A DNA stretch of 64,000 bases, taken from positions 372,001-436,000 of the forward strand of contig NZ_JAMXLX010000003.1 in the NCBI RefSeq assembly GCF_024055605.1. Direction: 5' to 3'. Positions 35,571 to 45,509 of this stretch are shown piece by piece. The position numbers were made by a program, and so were the translations under genes. A model generated the notes under the pieces. It ran no database searches. It was not told the DNA's origin and saw only the letters and a list, made by a program, of their open reading frames with translations. How positions within the stretch are numbered: position 1 is the first letter of the stretch; every line of letters begins with the position of its first letter. The stretch comes from Ciceribacter sichuanensis. Its GTDB lineage: Bacteria > Pseudomonadota > Alphaproteobacteria > Rhizobiales > Rhizobiaceae.

Positions 35571-36230
35571 TTGATCCATTTCGAAAATGTCGGTTTGCGT
35601 TATGGAATGGGACCGGAGATCCTCCGAGACCTGACCTTCGACATTCCGAAGCGCTCGTTCCAGTTCCTCACCGGTCCTTCCGGGGCGGGTAAGACGACCC
35701 TGCTGCGCCTGCTTTTCATGTCCCTTCAGCCGACGCGCGGACTGATCCGCAGCTTTGGCCGGGATATTACCCGCATCCCTCGTAACGAATTGCCGATGCT
35801 GCGCCGACGGGTGGGTATCGTATTCCAGGACTTCCAGCTTCTCGACCACCTGACGACCTACGAGAACGTGGCGCTGCCGCTTCGCGTGCGGGGCAAGGAC
35901 GAGAACAGCTATCGCAAGGACGTGCTGGAACTGTTGAAATGGGTCGGTCTTGGGGAGCGCATCAACGTCCTGCCGCCGGTTCTGTCCGGGGGTGAAAAAC
36001 AGCGCGTGGCGATTGCGAGGGCGCTGATCGACCGGCCGGAAATTCTGCTTGCCGACGAACCGACGGGCAACGTCGATCCGCCCATGGCGCGCCGGCTGCT
36101 CAGCCTCTTCCTCGAACTCAACCGTCTTGGAACGGCGGTGGTGATCGCGACCCATGACCTGGCGCTGATGGATCAGGTGGATGCGCGGCGAATGATCCTC
36201 ACGGACGGGCGGCTTGACATCTATGAGTAA
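35571..36230 (+). CDS. ftsE: Cell division ATP-binding protein FtsE
   Basis: A 219-aa ABC ATPase that with FtsX controls periplasmic peptidoglycan amidases at the septum. Walker A is TGPSGAGKTTLLRL (about 35-48), the Q loop is VFQDFQLLDHLT, the signature is LSGGEKQRVAIARAL, Walker B is ILLADEPTGNVD and the H loop is ATHDLAL. The start is TTG at 35571; no ATG is available near it and the ribosome-binding site is poor. ftsX overlaps it by 8 bases. Confidence 0.95.
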   Translation: MIHFENVGLRYGMGPEILRDLTFDIPKRSFQFLTGPSGAGKTTLLRLLFMSLQPTRGLIRSFGRDITRIPRNELPMLRRRVGIVFQDFQLLDHLTTYENVALPLRVRGKDENSYRKDVLELLKWVGLGERINVLPPVLSGGEKQRVAIARALIDRPEILLADEPTGNVDPPMARRLLSLFLELNRLGTAVVIATHDLALMDQVDARRMILTDGRLDIYE

Positions 36231-37236
36231 CATTGATCAGCCCGCCCGCCGGAAGAATTCCGACAAGAATCCGCGCCGCATCGAGATGAGTGTGAGGCCC
36301 ACCGGTCCCATCCTGCCGCCCTCGAACATTCAGGGCAATGCGCTGATGGTGGTGATCGCCATCATGGCCTTTCTCGCCTGCCTGACACTCGGTGCGGTCA
36401 GCATGGTGCGGGCGACGGCTGCCGGCTGGCAAAGCCAGATCTCCCGGGAAATTACCATCCAGATCAAACCGGACGACAATCTGGATATGGAGAAGGCGCT
36501 GACCAAGGCGCGCGATCTGGCGCTCACCTTCGTCGGCACCAAGGATGGCCGCATCATGGACGATGCGGCGACCGCGCGGCTTCTCGAGCCCTGGCTCGGC
36601 ACCGGTCTCGACATCAACGAGCTGCCGGTTCCGCGCCTCATCATCATCACGATCGACGAAACGCATCCGCCGGATTTCGCCGCCATGCGTGATCTCCTGA
36701 AGGCCGAAGTGCCGCAGGCGTTTCTCGACGATCACCGTACCTGGGTCGACAGGCTGGTGCAGATGGCGCGCACGACAGTGCTGATCGGTTCCGCCATTCT
36801 CGTTCTGGTTTTCACGGCCATGGTTCTGACGGTCGTTTTCGCCACCCGTGGTGCGCTTTCCGGAAACAGGCACATCATCGAGGTCCTGCATTTCGTCGGC
36901 GCGGAAGGCTCTTTCGTCGCCCAGGAGTTCCAGAAGCATTTCCTCAAGATCAGCCTCAAGGGGGCCGCGGCCGGGGGCATTCTGGCTGCCGGACTTTTTG
37001 CGGCGGCCGGTTTCTGGCAGAGCCGCTCGCTCGCCACGCCGGAGAGCGATCAGGCGACGGCGCTTTTCGGAACCTTCTCGATCGGCTATCTCGGTTACCT
37101 CGGGATTTTCGCCACGATGATCGTGATTGCGCTCCTGACGACGGTCACGGCCCGCATAACGGTCATGCGTACAATCTATGAAATCGATCTTGTGAGATCG
37201 GATCCGGCACGCACTGACGGCCTGCTCAAGGATTGA
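36223..37236 (+). CDS. ftsX: Cell division protein FtsX
   Basis: A 337-aa permease-like protein with four helices: one near residue 45 (ALMVVIAIMAFLACLTLGAVS), a large periplasmic loop, and three helices in the C-terminal half (TVLIGSAILVLVFTAMVLTVV, then GILAAGLFAAAGF and YLGIFATMIVIALL). It overlaps ftsE by 8 bases. The N-terminal tail is basic. Confidence 0.93.
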   Translation: MSNIDQPARRKNSDKNPRRIEMSVRPTGPILPPSNIQGNALMVVIAIMAFLACLTLGAVSMVRATAAGWQSQISREITIQIKPDDNLDMEKALTKARDLALTFVGTKDGRIMDDAATARLLEPWLGTGLDINELPVPRLIIITIDETHPPDFAAMRDLLKAEVPQAFLDDHRTWVDRLVQMARTTVLIGSAILVLVFTAMVLTVVFATRGALSGNRHIIEVLHFVGAEGSFVAQEFQKHFLKISLKGAAAGGILAAGLFAAAGFWQSRSLATPESDQATALFGTFSIGYLGYLGIFATMIVIALLTTVTARITVMRTIYEIDLVRSDPARTDGLLKD

Positions 37237-37312
37237 GCGCTCGCGTTTAAAGCCTGTTGAATTGCCACAAAGCCGCCTGTTCCGTATGTGAAAAGCGCGC
37301 TATTCACGAACC

Positions 37313-38035
37313 ATGTCGATGGACCGAATGATACGGAAGAAAGCGTCCAGGGAGGAGTTGTCGCTGCGCCCGGCGGGCGGCGTTCTCTCGCGCCATGGGC
37401 GTTTGCGCCGTTTTCTCCATTATGCCGGGCTGGTGCTGATCTTTGCCTCAGCGCTGGTGCTTGCGGGTTTCCTGCGCTTCGCTGATGCCGTGACCACGTT
37501 CACGCCGCCGGTCGATGCCAAGGCGGATGCCATCGTCGTGCTGACGGGTGGCTATCAGCGGGTCGACCAGGCGATCGAACTGCTGCGCAAGGGCATGGGG
37601 CGACGGCTGCTGATTTCCGGGGTGCATCCGACGACCACGCCGGCACAGATCCGCAAGGTGACGCAAAGCTCGCCCGATCTCTTCGAATGCTGCGTCGATG
37701 TCGGCTACGAGGCGATGGATACCATCGGCAATGCCAACGAGACCTCGCGCTGGATCCACGACCGCGGCTATTCGTCGGTTCTTGTTGTCACCAGCAATTA
37801 CCACATGCCGCGCAGCCTGATGGAGCTACGCCGCATCGATCCGTCGACCACCTTCATTCCTTATCCGGTGGTGATTTCCGACCTGAAGACGACGGCCTGG
37901 TATGCGGAACCCAATCTCTTGAGGACGCTGCTTTCGGAATATGGCAAGACGCTCGTCGCCTATGCGCGTGGCGTCATCGGCTGGGGTGTCGGCGAGGGAC
38001 TGCGTTCCAAGAGCCATCTTGCCAAGGTGGAATGA
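37313..38035 (+). CDS. YdcF/DUF218 family membrane protein
   Basis: A 240-aa protein with one N-terminal transmembrane helix (YAGLVLIFASALVLAGFL, about 37-54) and the DUF218 domain with ADAIVVLTGGYQRVDQAIELL, NANETSRWIHDR and VTSNYHMPRSLMEL. Relatives act in the envelope (SanA, ElyC type). It lies between ftsX and plsC on the same strand. Confidence 0.88.
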   Translation: MSMDRMIRKKASREELSLRPAGGVLSRHGRLRRFLHYAGLVLIFASALVLAGFLRFADAVTTFTPPVDAKADAIVVLTGGYQRVDQAIELLRKGMGRRLLISGVHPTTTPAQIRKVTQSSPDLFECCVDVGYEAMDTIGNANETSRWIHDRGYSSVLVVTSNYHMPRSLMELRRIDPSTTFIPYPVVISDLKTTAWYAEPNLLRTLLSEYGKTLVAYARGVIGWGVGEGLRSKSHLAKVE

Positions 38036-38119
38036 TCATTCGGGAAAGCTGAGCCATCGGCTTTTGCTTTCCGGCGTTTTGCGATAGGGACTTCTCGGCC
38101 CGCCCACGGATAAGCTTCC

Positions 38120-38911
38120 ATGATCACCTTGCGCTCCATACTCTTCAATACGCTTTTCTATGCCAATCTCATCCTGTGGATGATCGTGCTGTCGCCGATC
38201 TACTTCCTGTTGCCGCGCAAGAAGGCTTATTTCATTCCGAAGAACTGGGCGCGTTCGTGCCATTGGCTGATGGAGAAGATCGTCGGTACGACCTTCGAAA
38301 TCGAAGGGCTCGAGAATATTCCCAAGGGTAGTTACATCCTTGCGCCGAAACACCAGTCCTTCTGGGATACCTATGCCCTGCTGCCTCGGCTGGACGATCC
38401 GGTCTATATTCTGAAGCGCGAACTCATGTGGATCCCGCTGTTCGGCTGGTATGCGATGAAGCAGAGGATGATTCCGGTCAACCGCGGAGCGCGGGGCAGG
38501 GTAATGGCCGCGGTGATGGAGCGGACCAAGCAGGAGATGCTGAGCGGTCGCCAACTCATCATCTATCCGGAGGGCACCCGTCGCCCGCCGGGCGCCGTGC
38601 CGCATTACAAGTATGGTATTGCCCGCATCTATCGTGACCTGCAGGTTCCCGTGGTGCCGGTGGTCATGCATCCGGGCCTGTTCTGGCCGCGTACCACGAC
38701 AAAGCGCTATCCCGGCCACTTCAAGGTAAGAATCCTGCCGGCGATCCAGCCAGGCCTCGATCCCGATACCTTTTTCGAAACGCTGACCGGTCAGCTCGAA
38801 AGCGCGAGCGACGCGCTCCTGGTCGAAACGGTGCGGGACAATCCGCATGTGCCGCTGCCGCAGACGGCACGCAAGCGGATTGCCGAACTCAAGGGAGCCT
38901 CGTCGTCCTGA
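38120..38911 (+). CDS. plsC: 1-acyl-sn-glycerol-3-phosphate acyltransferase
   Basis: A 263-aa membrane-associated acyltransferase that makes phosphatidic acid. Catalytic motif I is KHQSFWDTY (the His-x4-Asp), motif II is PVNRGARGR and motif III is IYPEGTRRPPGA. An N-terminal hydrophobic helix anchors it. Normal length. Confidence 0.93.
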   Translation: MITLRSILFNTLFYANLILWMIVLSPIYFLLPRKKAYFIPKNWARSCHWLMEKIVGTTFEIEGLENIPKGSYILAPKHQSFWDTYALLPRLDDPVYILKRELMWIPLFGWYAMKQRMIPVNRGARGRVMAAVMERTKQEMLSGRQLIIYPEGTRRPPGAVPHYKYGIARIYRDLQVPVVPVVMHPGLFWPRTTTKRYPGHFKVRILPAIQPGLDPDTFFETLTGQLESASDALLVETVRDNPHVPLPQTARKRIAELKGASSS

Positions 38912-38955
38912 CGGGATTGTGAGGCGTTCGATCCCCGTAGGTCAATTCACGACGG

Positions 38956-39618
38956 TCAGGCGCCGGTTGCGGCGCGGACAAGCTTGGCTGCATCCTCGCT
39001 GCCCCACGCGGCGGGGCCGTTCATCGAGCCGAGCAGGCAACCCTTCTCATCGATCAGCAGGGTCACGGGAAGGCCGAATGCCAGTCCTTCCTTCTTCATC
39101 ACGTTGAAGACGCCCATGCTAGCATCGCGGTATAGGCCGAGCGCATTCACGCCGATCTCCTCGAGGAAGGCCTTCGGCTTGTCGGCATTGCCGGTGTCGA
39201 TGTTGATCGCAAGCACCTGGAACTTGTCGCTGCCCTGGGCCTTCTGCAGCGCGTCGAGCGCCGGCATTTCCTCGCGGCAGGGCACGCACCAGGTGGCCCA
39301 GAGATTGAGGAGGACGGTCTTGCCGGAAAAATCGGCGAGCGTCATGTCCTTGTCCGACACATCCTTGAAGCTGAGGCCCGTAATCGTCCGGGGGCTGGTG
39401 GCGGCCACCATCGCGGCGACCTGTCCGGTCGTGAAGGGTTTCAGGGTCTCGGCTTTCTGGACTGCGCCCTGACATTGCGCGGTTTCAGCGGCCACCTCGC
39501 CATTGCCAGACGTGGTCTGCTTCACGTATACCGCTGCCGCGCCGGCGAGTATGCCGGCGACCGCCGCAATCGCAACCAGCTTGGCGGAAGGAAGTCCGAG
39601 CGGTCTTTTTTCTGTCAT
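38956..39618 (-). CDS. tlpA: Membrane-anchored thioredoxin-like protein TlpA
   Basis: A 220-aa protein with an N-terminal anchor ([21 protein letters not shown], about 12-32) and a periplasmic thioredoxin domain with the active-site motif [11 protein letters not shown]. TlpA-type proteins keep the copper site of cytochrome oxidase reduced. GGAG precedes the ATG at 39618. Its start is only 24 bases from the start of divergent argH. Confidence 0.92.
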   Translation of the reverse strand: MTEKRPLGLPSAKLVAIAAVAGILAGAAAVYVKQTTSGNGEVAAETAQCQGAVQKAETLKPFTTGQVAAMVAATSPRTITGLSFKDVSDKDMTLADFSGKTVLLNLWATWCVPCREEMPALDALQKAQGSDKFQVLAINIDTGNADKPKAFLEEIGVNALGLYRDASMGVFNVMKKEGLAFGLPVTLLIDEKGCLLGSMNGPAAWGSEDAAKLVRAATGA

Positions 39619-39642
39619 TGCAGTCTCCAGGATGGGCATCGC

Positions 39643-41046
39643 ATGGCCGAGGACACCAAGAACACGAAATCCTCCAACCAGATGTGGGGCGGACGCTTCG
39701 CTTCCGGACCTGCGGCCATCATGGAGGAGATAAATGCCTCCATCGGTTTCGACAAGAAGCTTTATGCCCAGGATATCCGCGGCTCTATCGCGCATGCGAC
39801 CATGCTCGCCCATCAAGGCATCATCTCGGCCGACGACAAAGACAAGATCGTTCACGGCCTGAACACGATCCTGTCAGAGATCAAATCCGGTCAGTTCGTG
39901 TTCTCGCGCAAGCTTGAGGACATTCACATGAATGTCGAGGCGCGCCTTGCCGAACTCGTCGGCGCGGCCGCCGGCCGGCTGCATACGGCGCGTTCGCGCA
40001 ACGACCAGGTGGCGCTCGACTTCCGTCTCTGGGTGAAGGAAGAGTTGCAGAAGGTCGAAGTGTCGCTGACCTCCCTTATCGCCGCTTTCCTCGACCGTGC
40101 CGAAGAGCATGCGGATACCGTCATGCCCGGCTTCACCCATCTCCAGACCGCCCAGCCGGTGACCTTCGGCCATCATTGCATGGCCTATGTCGAGATGTTC
40201 GGTCGTGACCGGCAGCGTGTGCGCCACGCCATCGAACATCTGGACGAAAGCCCGATCGGGGCTGCGGCCCTTGCCGGCACCGGCTTCGCCATCGACCGTC
40301 ATATGACGGCAAAGGCGCTCGGTTTTCGCGAGCCGACCCGCAACTCGATCGATACCGTTTCGGACCGCGATTTCGCGCTGGAATTCCTGTCGATCGCCTC
40401 GATCTGCGCCACCCATCTGTCGCGGCTTGCCGAGGAGATTGTCATCTGGTCGACGCCGCAATTCGGTTTCGTTCGCCTGTCCGATGCCTTCTCCACCGGT
40501 TCCTCGATCATGCCGCAGAAGAAGAACCCGGATGCGGCCGAACTGGTGCGCGCCAAGACCGGCCGTATCAACGGATCGCTGATCGCGCTTCTGACCGTGA
40601 TGAAGGGGCTGCCGCTCGCCTATTCCAAGGACATGCAGGAAGACAAGGAACAGGTCTTCGATGCTGCCGAAAGCCTCGAACTGGCAATTGCAGCGATGAC
40701 CGGCATGATCCGCGACCTGACGGTGCGCACCGACCGGATGAAGGCCGCTGCCGGCTCCGGTTATTCGACCGCGACGGATCTCGCCGACTGGCTGGTGCGG
40801 GAAGCGGGTCTTCCTTTCCGCGAGGCTCATCATGTCACCGGTCGAGCAGTGGCGCTCGCTGAAGAGAAGGGCTGCGATCTTGCGGAACTCTCGCTTGAGG
40901 ATCTGCAGTCGATCAATCCGGCCATCACCGCCGGCATTTTCGACGTCCTGACGGTCGAGGCTTCCGTTGCCAGCCGCAAGAGCTATGGCGGCACCGCGCC
41001 TTCCGAAGTGAAGAAGCAGATCGCCTGGTGGCGCGCCCGCAACTGA
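39643..41046 (+). CDS. argH: Argininosuccinate lyase
   Basis: A 467-aa enzyme that splits argininosuccinate into arginine and fumarate. [21 protein letters not shown] is the family N terminus; [15 protein letters not shown] and the superfamily signature [12 protein letters not shown] carry the active site. AGGA lies upstream of the ATG at 39643. An in-frame extension further upstream overlaps tlpA and is not used. Confidence 0.97.
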   Translation: MAEDTKNTKSSNQMWGGRFASGPAAIMEEINASIGFDKKLYAQDIRGSIAHATMLAHQGIISADDKDKIVHGLNTILSEIKSGQFVFSRKLEDIHMNVEARLAELVGAAAGRLHTARSRNDQVALDFRLWVKEELQKVEVSLTSLIAAFLDRAEEHADTVMPGFTHLQTAQPVTFGHHCMAYVEMFGRDRQRVRHAIEHLDESPIGAAALAGTGFAIDRHMTAKALGFREPTRNSIDTVSDRDFALEFLSIASICATHLSRLAEEIVIWSTPQFGFVRLSDAFSTGSSIMPQKKNPDAAELVRAKTGRINGSLIALLTVMKGLPLAYSKDMQEDKEQVFDAAESLELAIAAMTGMIRDLTVRTDRMKAAAGSGYSTATDLADWLVREAGLPFREAHHVTGRAVALAEEKGCDLAELSLEDLQSINPAITAGIFDVLTVEASVASRKSYGGTAPSEVKKQIAWWRARN

Positions 41047-41129
41047 TCACGTTGGTTTGCTGGCCGGTTTCGAGATTAAGGGTGCACAAGCGCTGTGATT
41101 TTCGCTACAGGCTATAGGAAGATGTTCCG

Positions 41130-41345
41130 GTGGATAGGATGATGGTGAAAACGTTTCGACGCTCAATAGTCGCCGCTGGCCTGGTTGTTACGGCTGCTCT
41201 CGTGCTTTCCGGCTGTGGCCGCAAGTCCGATCTCGATCCGCCGAGCATGCCGGCTGACCAGCAGAACGTACGCACGACCGGCGGCAAGCCTCAACCTGCC
41301 CCGGCAAAGCCGGACGATCCGTTCATCCTCGATCCTCTTCTCTGA
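41130..41345 (+). CDS. lptM: LptM-like small lipoprotein
   Basis: A 71-aa lipoprotein: signal VAAGLVVTAALVLSGC (lipobox LSGC) followed by GRKSDLDPPS and a Pro-rich tail. The place between argH and lysA and the C-G-(R/Q)-K-(S/G) start are typical of LptM (YifL), which helps assembly of the LptDE lipopolysaccharide translocon. GTG 41130 has AGGAAG 8 bases upstream; ATG 41139 is possible. Confidence 0.85.
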   Translation: MDRMMVKTFRRSIVAAGLVVTAALVLSGCGRKSDLDPPSMPADQQNVRTTGGKPQPAPAKPDDPFILDPLL

Positions 41346-41357
41346 CAGGCCGTATCC

Positions 41358-42626
41358 GTGAACCACTTCGATTATCGCGATGGTGTCCTCTATGCCGAGG
41401 GCGTTCCCGTGCCTGAAATCGCCCGGGCCGTCGGCACGCCCTTCTATTGCTATTCCACGGCAACGCTGGAGCGGCATTACAAGGTGTTTTCCCACGCCTT
41501 TGACGGCGTGGACGCGATGATTTGCTATGCGATGAAGGCCAATTCCAACCAGGCCGTGCTCAAGACGCTGGCCCGGCTTGGCGCCGGTGTCGATGTCGTG
41601 TCCGAAGGTGAACTGCGTCGTGCGCTCGCTGCGGGTGTTCCGGCAAGCCGCATCATGTTCTCCGGTGTCGGCAAGACCGTCTCCGAAATGGATCTGGCGC
41701 TCGAGGCCGGCATCTACTGCTTCAACATCGAATCGGAACCGGAACTCGAGGTTCTTGCCGTCCGCGCCGCCAAGGCCGGCAAACAGGCGCATGTCTCGTT
41801 CCGTATCAACCCGGATGTCGATGCGCGCACCCATGCGAAGATCTCGACGGGCAAGAAGGAAAACAAGTTCGGCATTTCGTACGAGCGCGCCCGTGCGGTC
41901 TATCAGCGGGCGGCCAGCCTGCCGTCGATCAAGGTGACCGGTATCGACATGCATATCGGCAGCCAGATCACCGAACTGCAGCCTTTCGAGGATGCCTTCC
42001 GGCTCCTGCGGGAATTGGTCGAAACCCTGCGCGGTGACGGACATTCGATCGATCACGTCGATATCGGCGGCGGTCTCGGCATTCCTTACCGCGACGACAA
42101 CAATCCGCCGCCGGAACCCGACGCCTATGCCCATATCGTCAAGGAACAGCTCGCCGGCCTCAACTGCCGGATCGTAACGGAGCCGGGCCGTCTGATCGTC
42201 GGCAATGCCGGCATTCTGGTGACCGAGGTCGTGTTCGTGAAGGATGGCGGCGACAAGACCTTCGTGATCGTCGATGCGGCGATGAACGATCTGATCCGGC
42301 CTACGCTCTATGAAGCCTATCACGAAATCCGCCCCGTGGTGATTTCGGCTGCCAGCGCGCCACGCATCAAGGCCGATGTGGTCGGTCCCGTCTGCGAAAC
42401 GGGCGATTATCTGGCACTTGATCGCGAGATGGCAATGCCGAAGCCTGGCGATCTTCTCGCGGTCGGTTCGGCAGGCGCTTATGGCGCGGTACAGGCGGGG
42501 ACCTACAACAGCCGTCTGCTCGTTCCCGAGGTGCTGGTGAATGGCGACCAGTTCCACGTGATTCGTCCGCGCACGAGCTACGAAGAGCTGATTGCACTCG
42601 ATTCCGTGCCGGACTGGCTGGCCTGA
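41358..42626 (+). CDS. lysA: Diaminopimelate decarboxylase
   Basis: A 422-aa PLP enzyme of the alanine racemase-like barrel type, making L-lysine from meso-DAP. The PLP Lys is in CYAMKANSNQAVLK; GIDMHIGSQI and DIGGGLGIPY form the cofactor phosphate site; GPVCETGDYL contributes the partner-subunit Cys. Starts with GTG, 12 bases after the lptM-like gene. Confidence 0.96.
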   Translation: MNHFDYRDGVLYAEGVPVPEIARAVGTPFYCYSTATLERHYKVFSHAFDGVDAMICYAMKANSNQAVLKTLARLGAGVDVVSEGELRRALAAGVPASRIMFSGVGKTVSEMDLALEAGIYCFNIESEPELEVLAVRAAKAGKQAHVSFRINPDVDARTHAKISTGKKENKFGISYERARAVYQRAASLPSIKVTGIDMHIGSQITELQPFEDAFRLLRELVETLRGDGHSIDHVDIGGGLGIPYRDDNNPPPEPDAYAHIVKEQLAGLNCRIVTEPGRLIVGNAGILVTEVVFVKDGGDKTFVIVDAAMNDLIRPTLYEAYHEIRPVVISAASAPRIKADVVGPVCETGDYLALDREMAMPKPGDLLAVGSAGAYGAVQAGTYNSRLLVPEVLVNGDQFHVIRPRTSYEELIALDSVPDWLA

Positions 42627-42780
42627 TCACCGTTCACTTTTCGGAGACCGGCCCAAAAAAGCGGTCGTGATTGTGCTGGTGCCCTCGTCTTCGCCACAAA
42701 GGATGCTATCCTTTAGCAAATGATGGCGCTCGCCAGCGAGCGGCGCGCTTCCACCAGTGGACGAAACGGAGACCCGACGG

Positions 42781-45426
42781 ATGAGCCTTCCTCAGCCGGG
42801 CAGTACGCGAAAAGGCGCGTTCCGCACCGATCCGGTGCTGGCGCGTCGCGTTGCGGTCAAACGTCTGCTGGCGCGTTTCGTTCTTTTCGCGGAACGTCTG
42901 TTGCCGCTCTTCCTGCCTGTTCTGGGTATTGCCGCGATATTCATTTCGCTCGCCTGGTTCGGAGTTTTCCGGCAATTGCCGGATTTCCTGCGGCTGCTTC
43001 TCGTCTTTGCTCTCACCTTTGCCTTCGTTTCCGCCCTCCTGCCGTTCGCGAGGCTGCGCTGGCCGGATGCGCAGGAAGCAGACCGGCTGCTCGAGGAGCG
43101 TAACGGTCTGCCGCATCAGCCCGTCGCCGTACAGGATGACGAACCGGCCTTCGAGACGCCGTTTGCCCGCGCTCTCTGGCAGGAGCACCAGCGGCGCATG
43201 GCGGAAACCATCGCCGCGCTGGATGCCGGCCTGCCGAGGCCGGATATCGCCCGGTTCGACCGTTATGCGTTGCGCGCCGTTCCGGCACTCCTGTTTGTGA
43301 CCGCTTTCGCCTATTCCGGCTCCAACGGGGCCGGGGTGATTTCCGATGCGTTCCGCTGGACTGCCGTCGAAGGGACCGGTCAGGAGATACGCGTCGACGC
43401 CTGGATCACGCCGCCCGCCTTTACCGGCCGCGCGCCGGTGTTTCTCTCCGGCGCAAATTCGCAGCCCGAAGAAGGTGGTGTGCGCGTGCCGCAGAATTCG
43501 CAGGCGACCGTGCGCATCAGCGGCGGGCGCGAGGACGAGAAGGTTCTTTATCGTCTGGCCGATGGTGGTGAGGTTCTGGACGTTGCGGAAAGCAGCGAGG
43601 CATCTTCCGTGCAGCCGGAAGGAAGCGATCCGGCGCAGGCGCCTGTGAGCCGCACGCACGAATTCAAGCTTGAGCGGAACGGTGAGCTTGTGGTCGGAGA
43701 CAAGCGCTGGGCAATCGAAGTGGTTGCCGACAATCCGCCGGAAATTGCTTTCGAGGGGTTGCCGAAGCCGACTGTCAACGGCGCTTTGGAGATCGGTTTT
43801 ACGGCGAAAGACGATTACGGTCTCCAATCGGCGCGGGCGGAAATCGTGCCAATCGATGAAAAACCGGGCGCAACGCCGCTTTATCCGTTGCCCGATTACA
43901 GGCTTGATCTTCCGCGCCACAATGCGCGCGATGCAAAGGGCGTTTCGAGCCGCAACATCAGCGAGCATCCGCTGGCCGGCCGCAAGGTTCGTATTACGCT
44001 GGTTGCGACCGATGGGGCCGGGCAGACGGGACGCAGTCCGCCGCATGAAATGGTGCTGCCATCCCGCCATTTCGTCGAGCCGTTGGCTGCGGCGGTGGCC
44101 GAGGAGCGTCAGGTCTTCTCACTGGATACCCGGGATATCGGTCAGGCGGTTGCACTCAACGAAGCGATTTCGTTGCGTGCCGATGAAACCATTCCCAATC
44201 CCACACATTTCCTGCTCATCCAGTCCGCGCAGGCGCGCATGAAGATCGCCCGCTCCACCGACGATCTCAAGGATACGGCCGACTATCTCTGGGAAATCGC
44301 ACTCGGCATCGACGATGGCGATCTTTCGCTGGCCGAGCGCAATCTCCGCGATGCGCAGCAGGCGCTTGCCGATGCGCTGGAACGAAATGCGTCGGATCAG
44401 GAAATCAAGAAGCTGATGGACGAGCTTCGCGCTGCCATGCAGGAATTCATGAAGGCGGTGGCCGAGCGCCAGCAGAACGCCGATGGCCAGCAACAGCAGC
44501 AGTCGGCGCAGAACATGCTGCGACAGCGCGATCTGGACAACATGCTGAACCAGATCGAAAACCTTGCTCGGTCCGGCAATCGCGACGCCGCACGCCAGAT
44601 GCTTTCCGAAATGCAGCGGATGATGAACAACCTGCAGGCCGGCCGGCCGATGCGCGGACAGCAACAGCAGCAGACCAGCGAGCTCCGCAAGCAGATCGAC
44701 AAGCTCGGCGAGATTATGCAGGAGCAGCAGAAGCTTATGGACGAGACCTTCCGTCTCGACCAGGCGCTGAAGGACCGCATGCAGCGCGGCGATCCGGGTG
44801 ACGGCGAGGATGGTGAGTTCCTGCAGGACGAGCCGCCGGTGACGGAAGACGGCCAGCAAGGGCAGCAGCAGGATCAGCAGGGCGATTCACCCACCGATCG
44901 CATGACTGCGGAGCAATTGCGGGAAGCTCTCAAGAACCTGCGAGCCCAGCAGGATGCGCTCGGCAAGAAGCTTGGCGAACTGCAACAGGGCATGAAGGAT
45001 CTCGGTTTCCAGTCCGGGGAGGGCTTCGATCGCGCGCAGCGCGAGATGAAGAGCGCCGGGGACGCGCTTGGCAAGAGCGAGGGCGAACGCGCCGTCGATG
45101 GTCAAGGCAAGGCCATGCAAGCCCTGCGGCAGGGCGCGCAGGACATGATGGGGCAGATCCAGCAGGCCATGAGGGCCGGCGGCCAGGGACCCGGAGAGAA
45201 CGGGCAGGGCGGTCAACGCGGCCGAGACCCTCTGGGTCGTGATCCCGCAAGGGCGAGCGAGAACATGGAGGATGGCGGGGTAGAGATCCCTGACGAAATC
45301 GATGTGCAGCGGGCGCGCGAAATTCTCAACGCTATTCGCAAGAAGCTCGATACCATGTCGGTGGATGATGTCGCCCGCCCGGAACTCGAGCGTCGCTATC
45401 TCGAACGGCTGCTCGATATCCAGTAG
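42781..45426 (+). CDS. TIGR02302 / DUF4175 family large membrane protein
   Basis: An 881-aa protein. Three N-terminal hydrophobic helices (LPLFLPVLGIAAIFISLAWF, FLRLLLVFALTFAFVSALL, ALLFVTAFAYSG) lead into a large periplasmic part with two beta-rich segments (140-400) and a long Gln/Met/Arg-rich coiled region (about 500-860) with several QQQQ runs. The layout is that of the alphaproteobacterial TIGR02302 family, function unknown. ATG 42781 has GGAG 9 bases upstream; GTG 42757 lacks one. Confidence 0.88.
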   Translation: MSLPQPGSTRKGAFRTDPVLARRVAVKRLLARFVLFAERLLPLFLPVLGIAAIFISLAWFGVFRQLPDFLRLLLVFALTFAFVSALLPFARLRWPDAQEADRLLEERNGLPHQPVAVQDDEPAFETPFARALWQEHQRRMAETIAALDAGLPRPDIARFDRYALRAVPALLFVTAFAYSGSNGAGVISDAFRWTAVEGTGQEIRVDAWITPPAFTGRAPVFLSGANSQPEEGGVRVPQNSQATVRISGGREDEKVLYRLADGGEVLDVAESSEASSVQPEGSDPAQAPVSRTHEFKLERNGELVVGDKRWAIEVVADNPPEIAFEGLPKPTVNGALEIGFTAKDDYGLQSARAEIVPIDEKPGATPLYPLPDYRLDLPRHNARDAKGVSSRNISEHPLAGRKVRITLVATDGAGQTGRSPPHEMVLPSRHFVEPLAAAVAEERQVFSLDTRDIGQAVALNEAISLRADETIPNPTHFLLIQSAQARMKIARSTDDLKDTADYLWEIALGIDDGDLSLAERNLRDAQQALADALERNASDQEIKKLMDELRAAMQEFMKAVAERQQNADGQQQQQSAQNMLRQRDLDNMLNQIENLARSGNRDAARQMLSEMQRMMNNLQAGRPMRGQQQQQTSELRKQIDKLGEIMQEQQKLMDETFRLDQALKDRMQRGDPGDGEDGEFLQDEPPVTEDGQQGQQQDQQGDSPTDRMTAEQLREALKNLRAQQDALGKKLGELQQGMKDLGFQSGEGFDRAQREMKSAGDALGKSEGERAVDGQGKAMQALRQGAQDMMGQIQQAMRAGGQGPGENGQGGQRGRDPLGRDPARASENMEDGGVEIPDEIDVQRAREILNAIRKKLDTMSVDDVARPELERRYLERLLDIQ

Positions 45427-45432
45427 CATTTG

Positions 45433-45450
45433 ACCGCCTACCCCGGCGGT
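45433..45450 (+). terminator. Hairpin after the TIGR02302-family gene
   Basis: ACCGCC (45433-45438) and GGCGGT (45445-45450) form a 6-bp stem 7 bases after the stop, between two convergent genes. No T run, so a weak candidate. Confidence 0.35.
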
Positions 45451-45509
45451 TAGCGTCAACTCGCGGGCGATTGTCCGCAGGTGGAAACGGGGTGAGGCCT
45501 TACGAGCCT

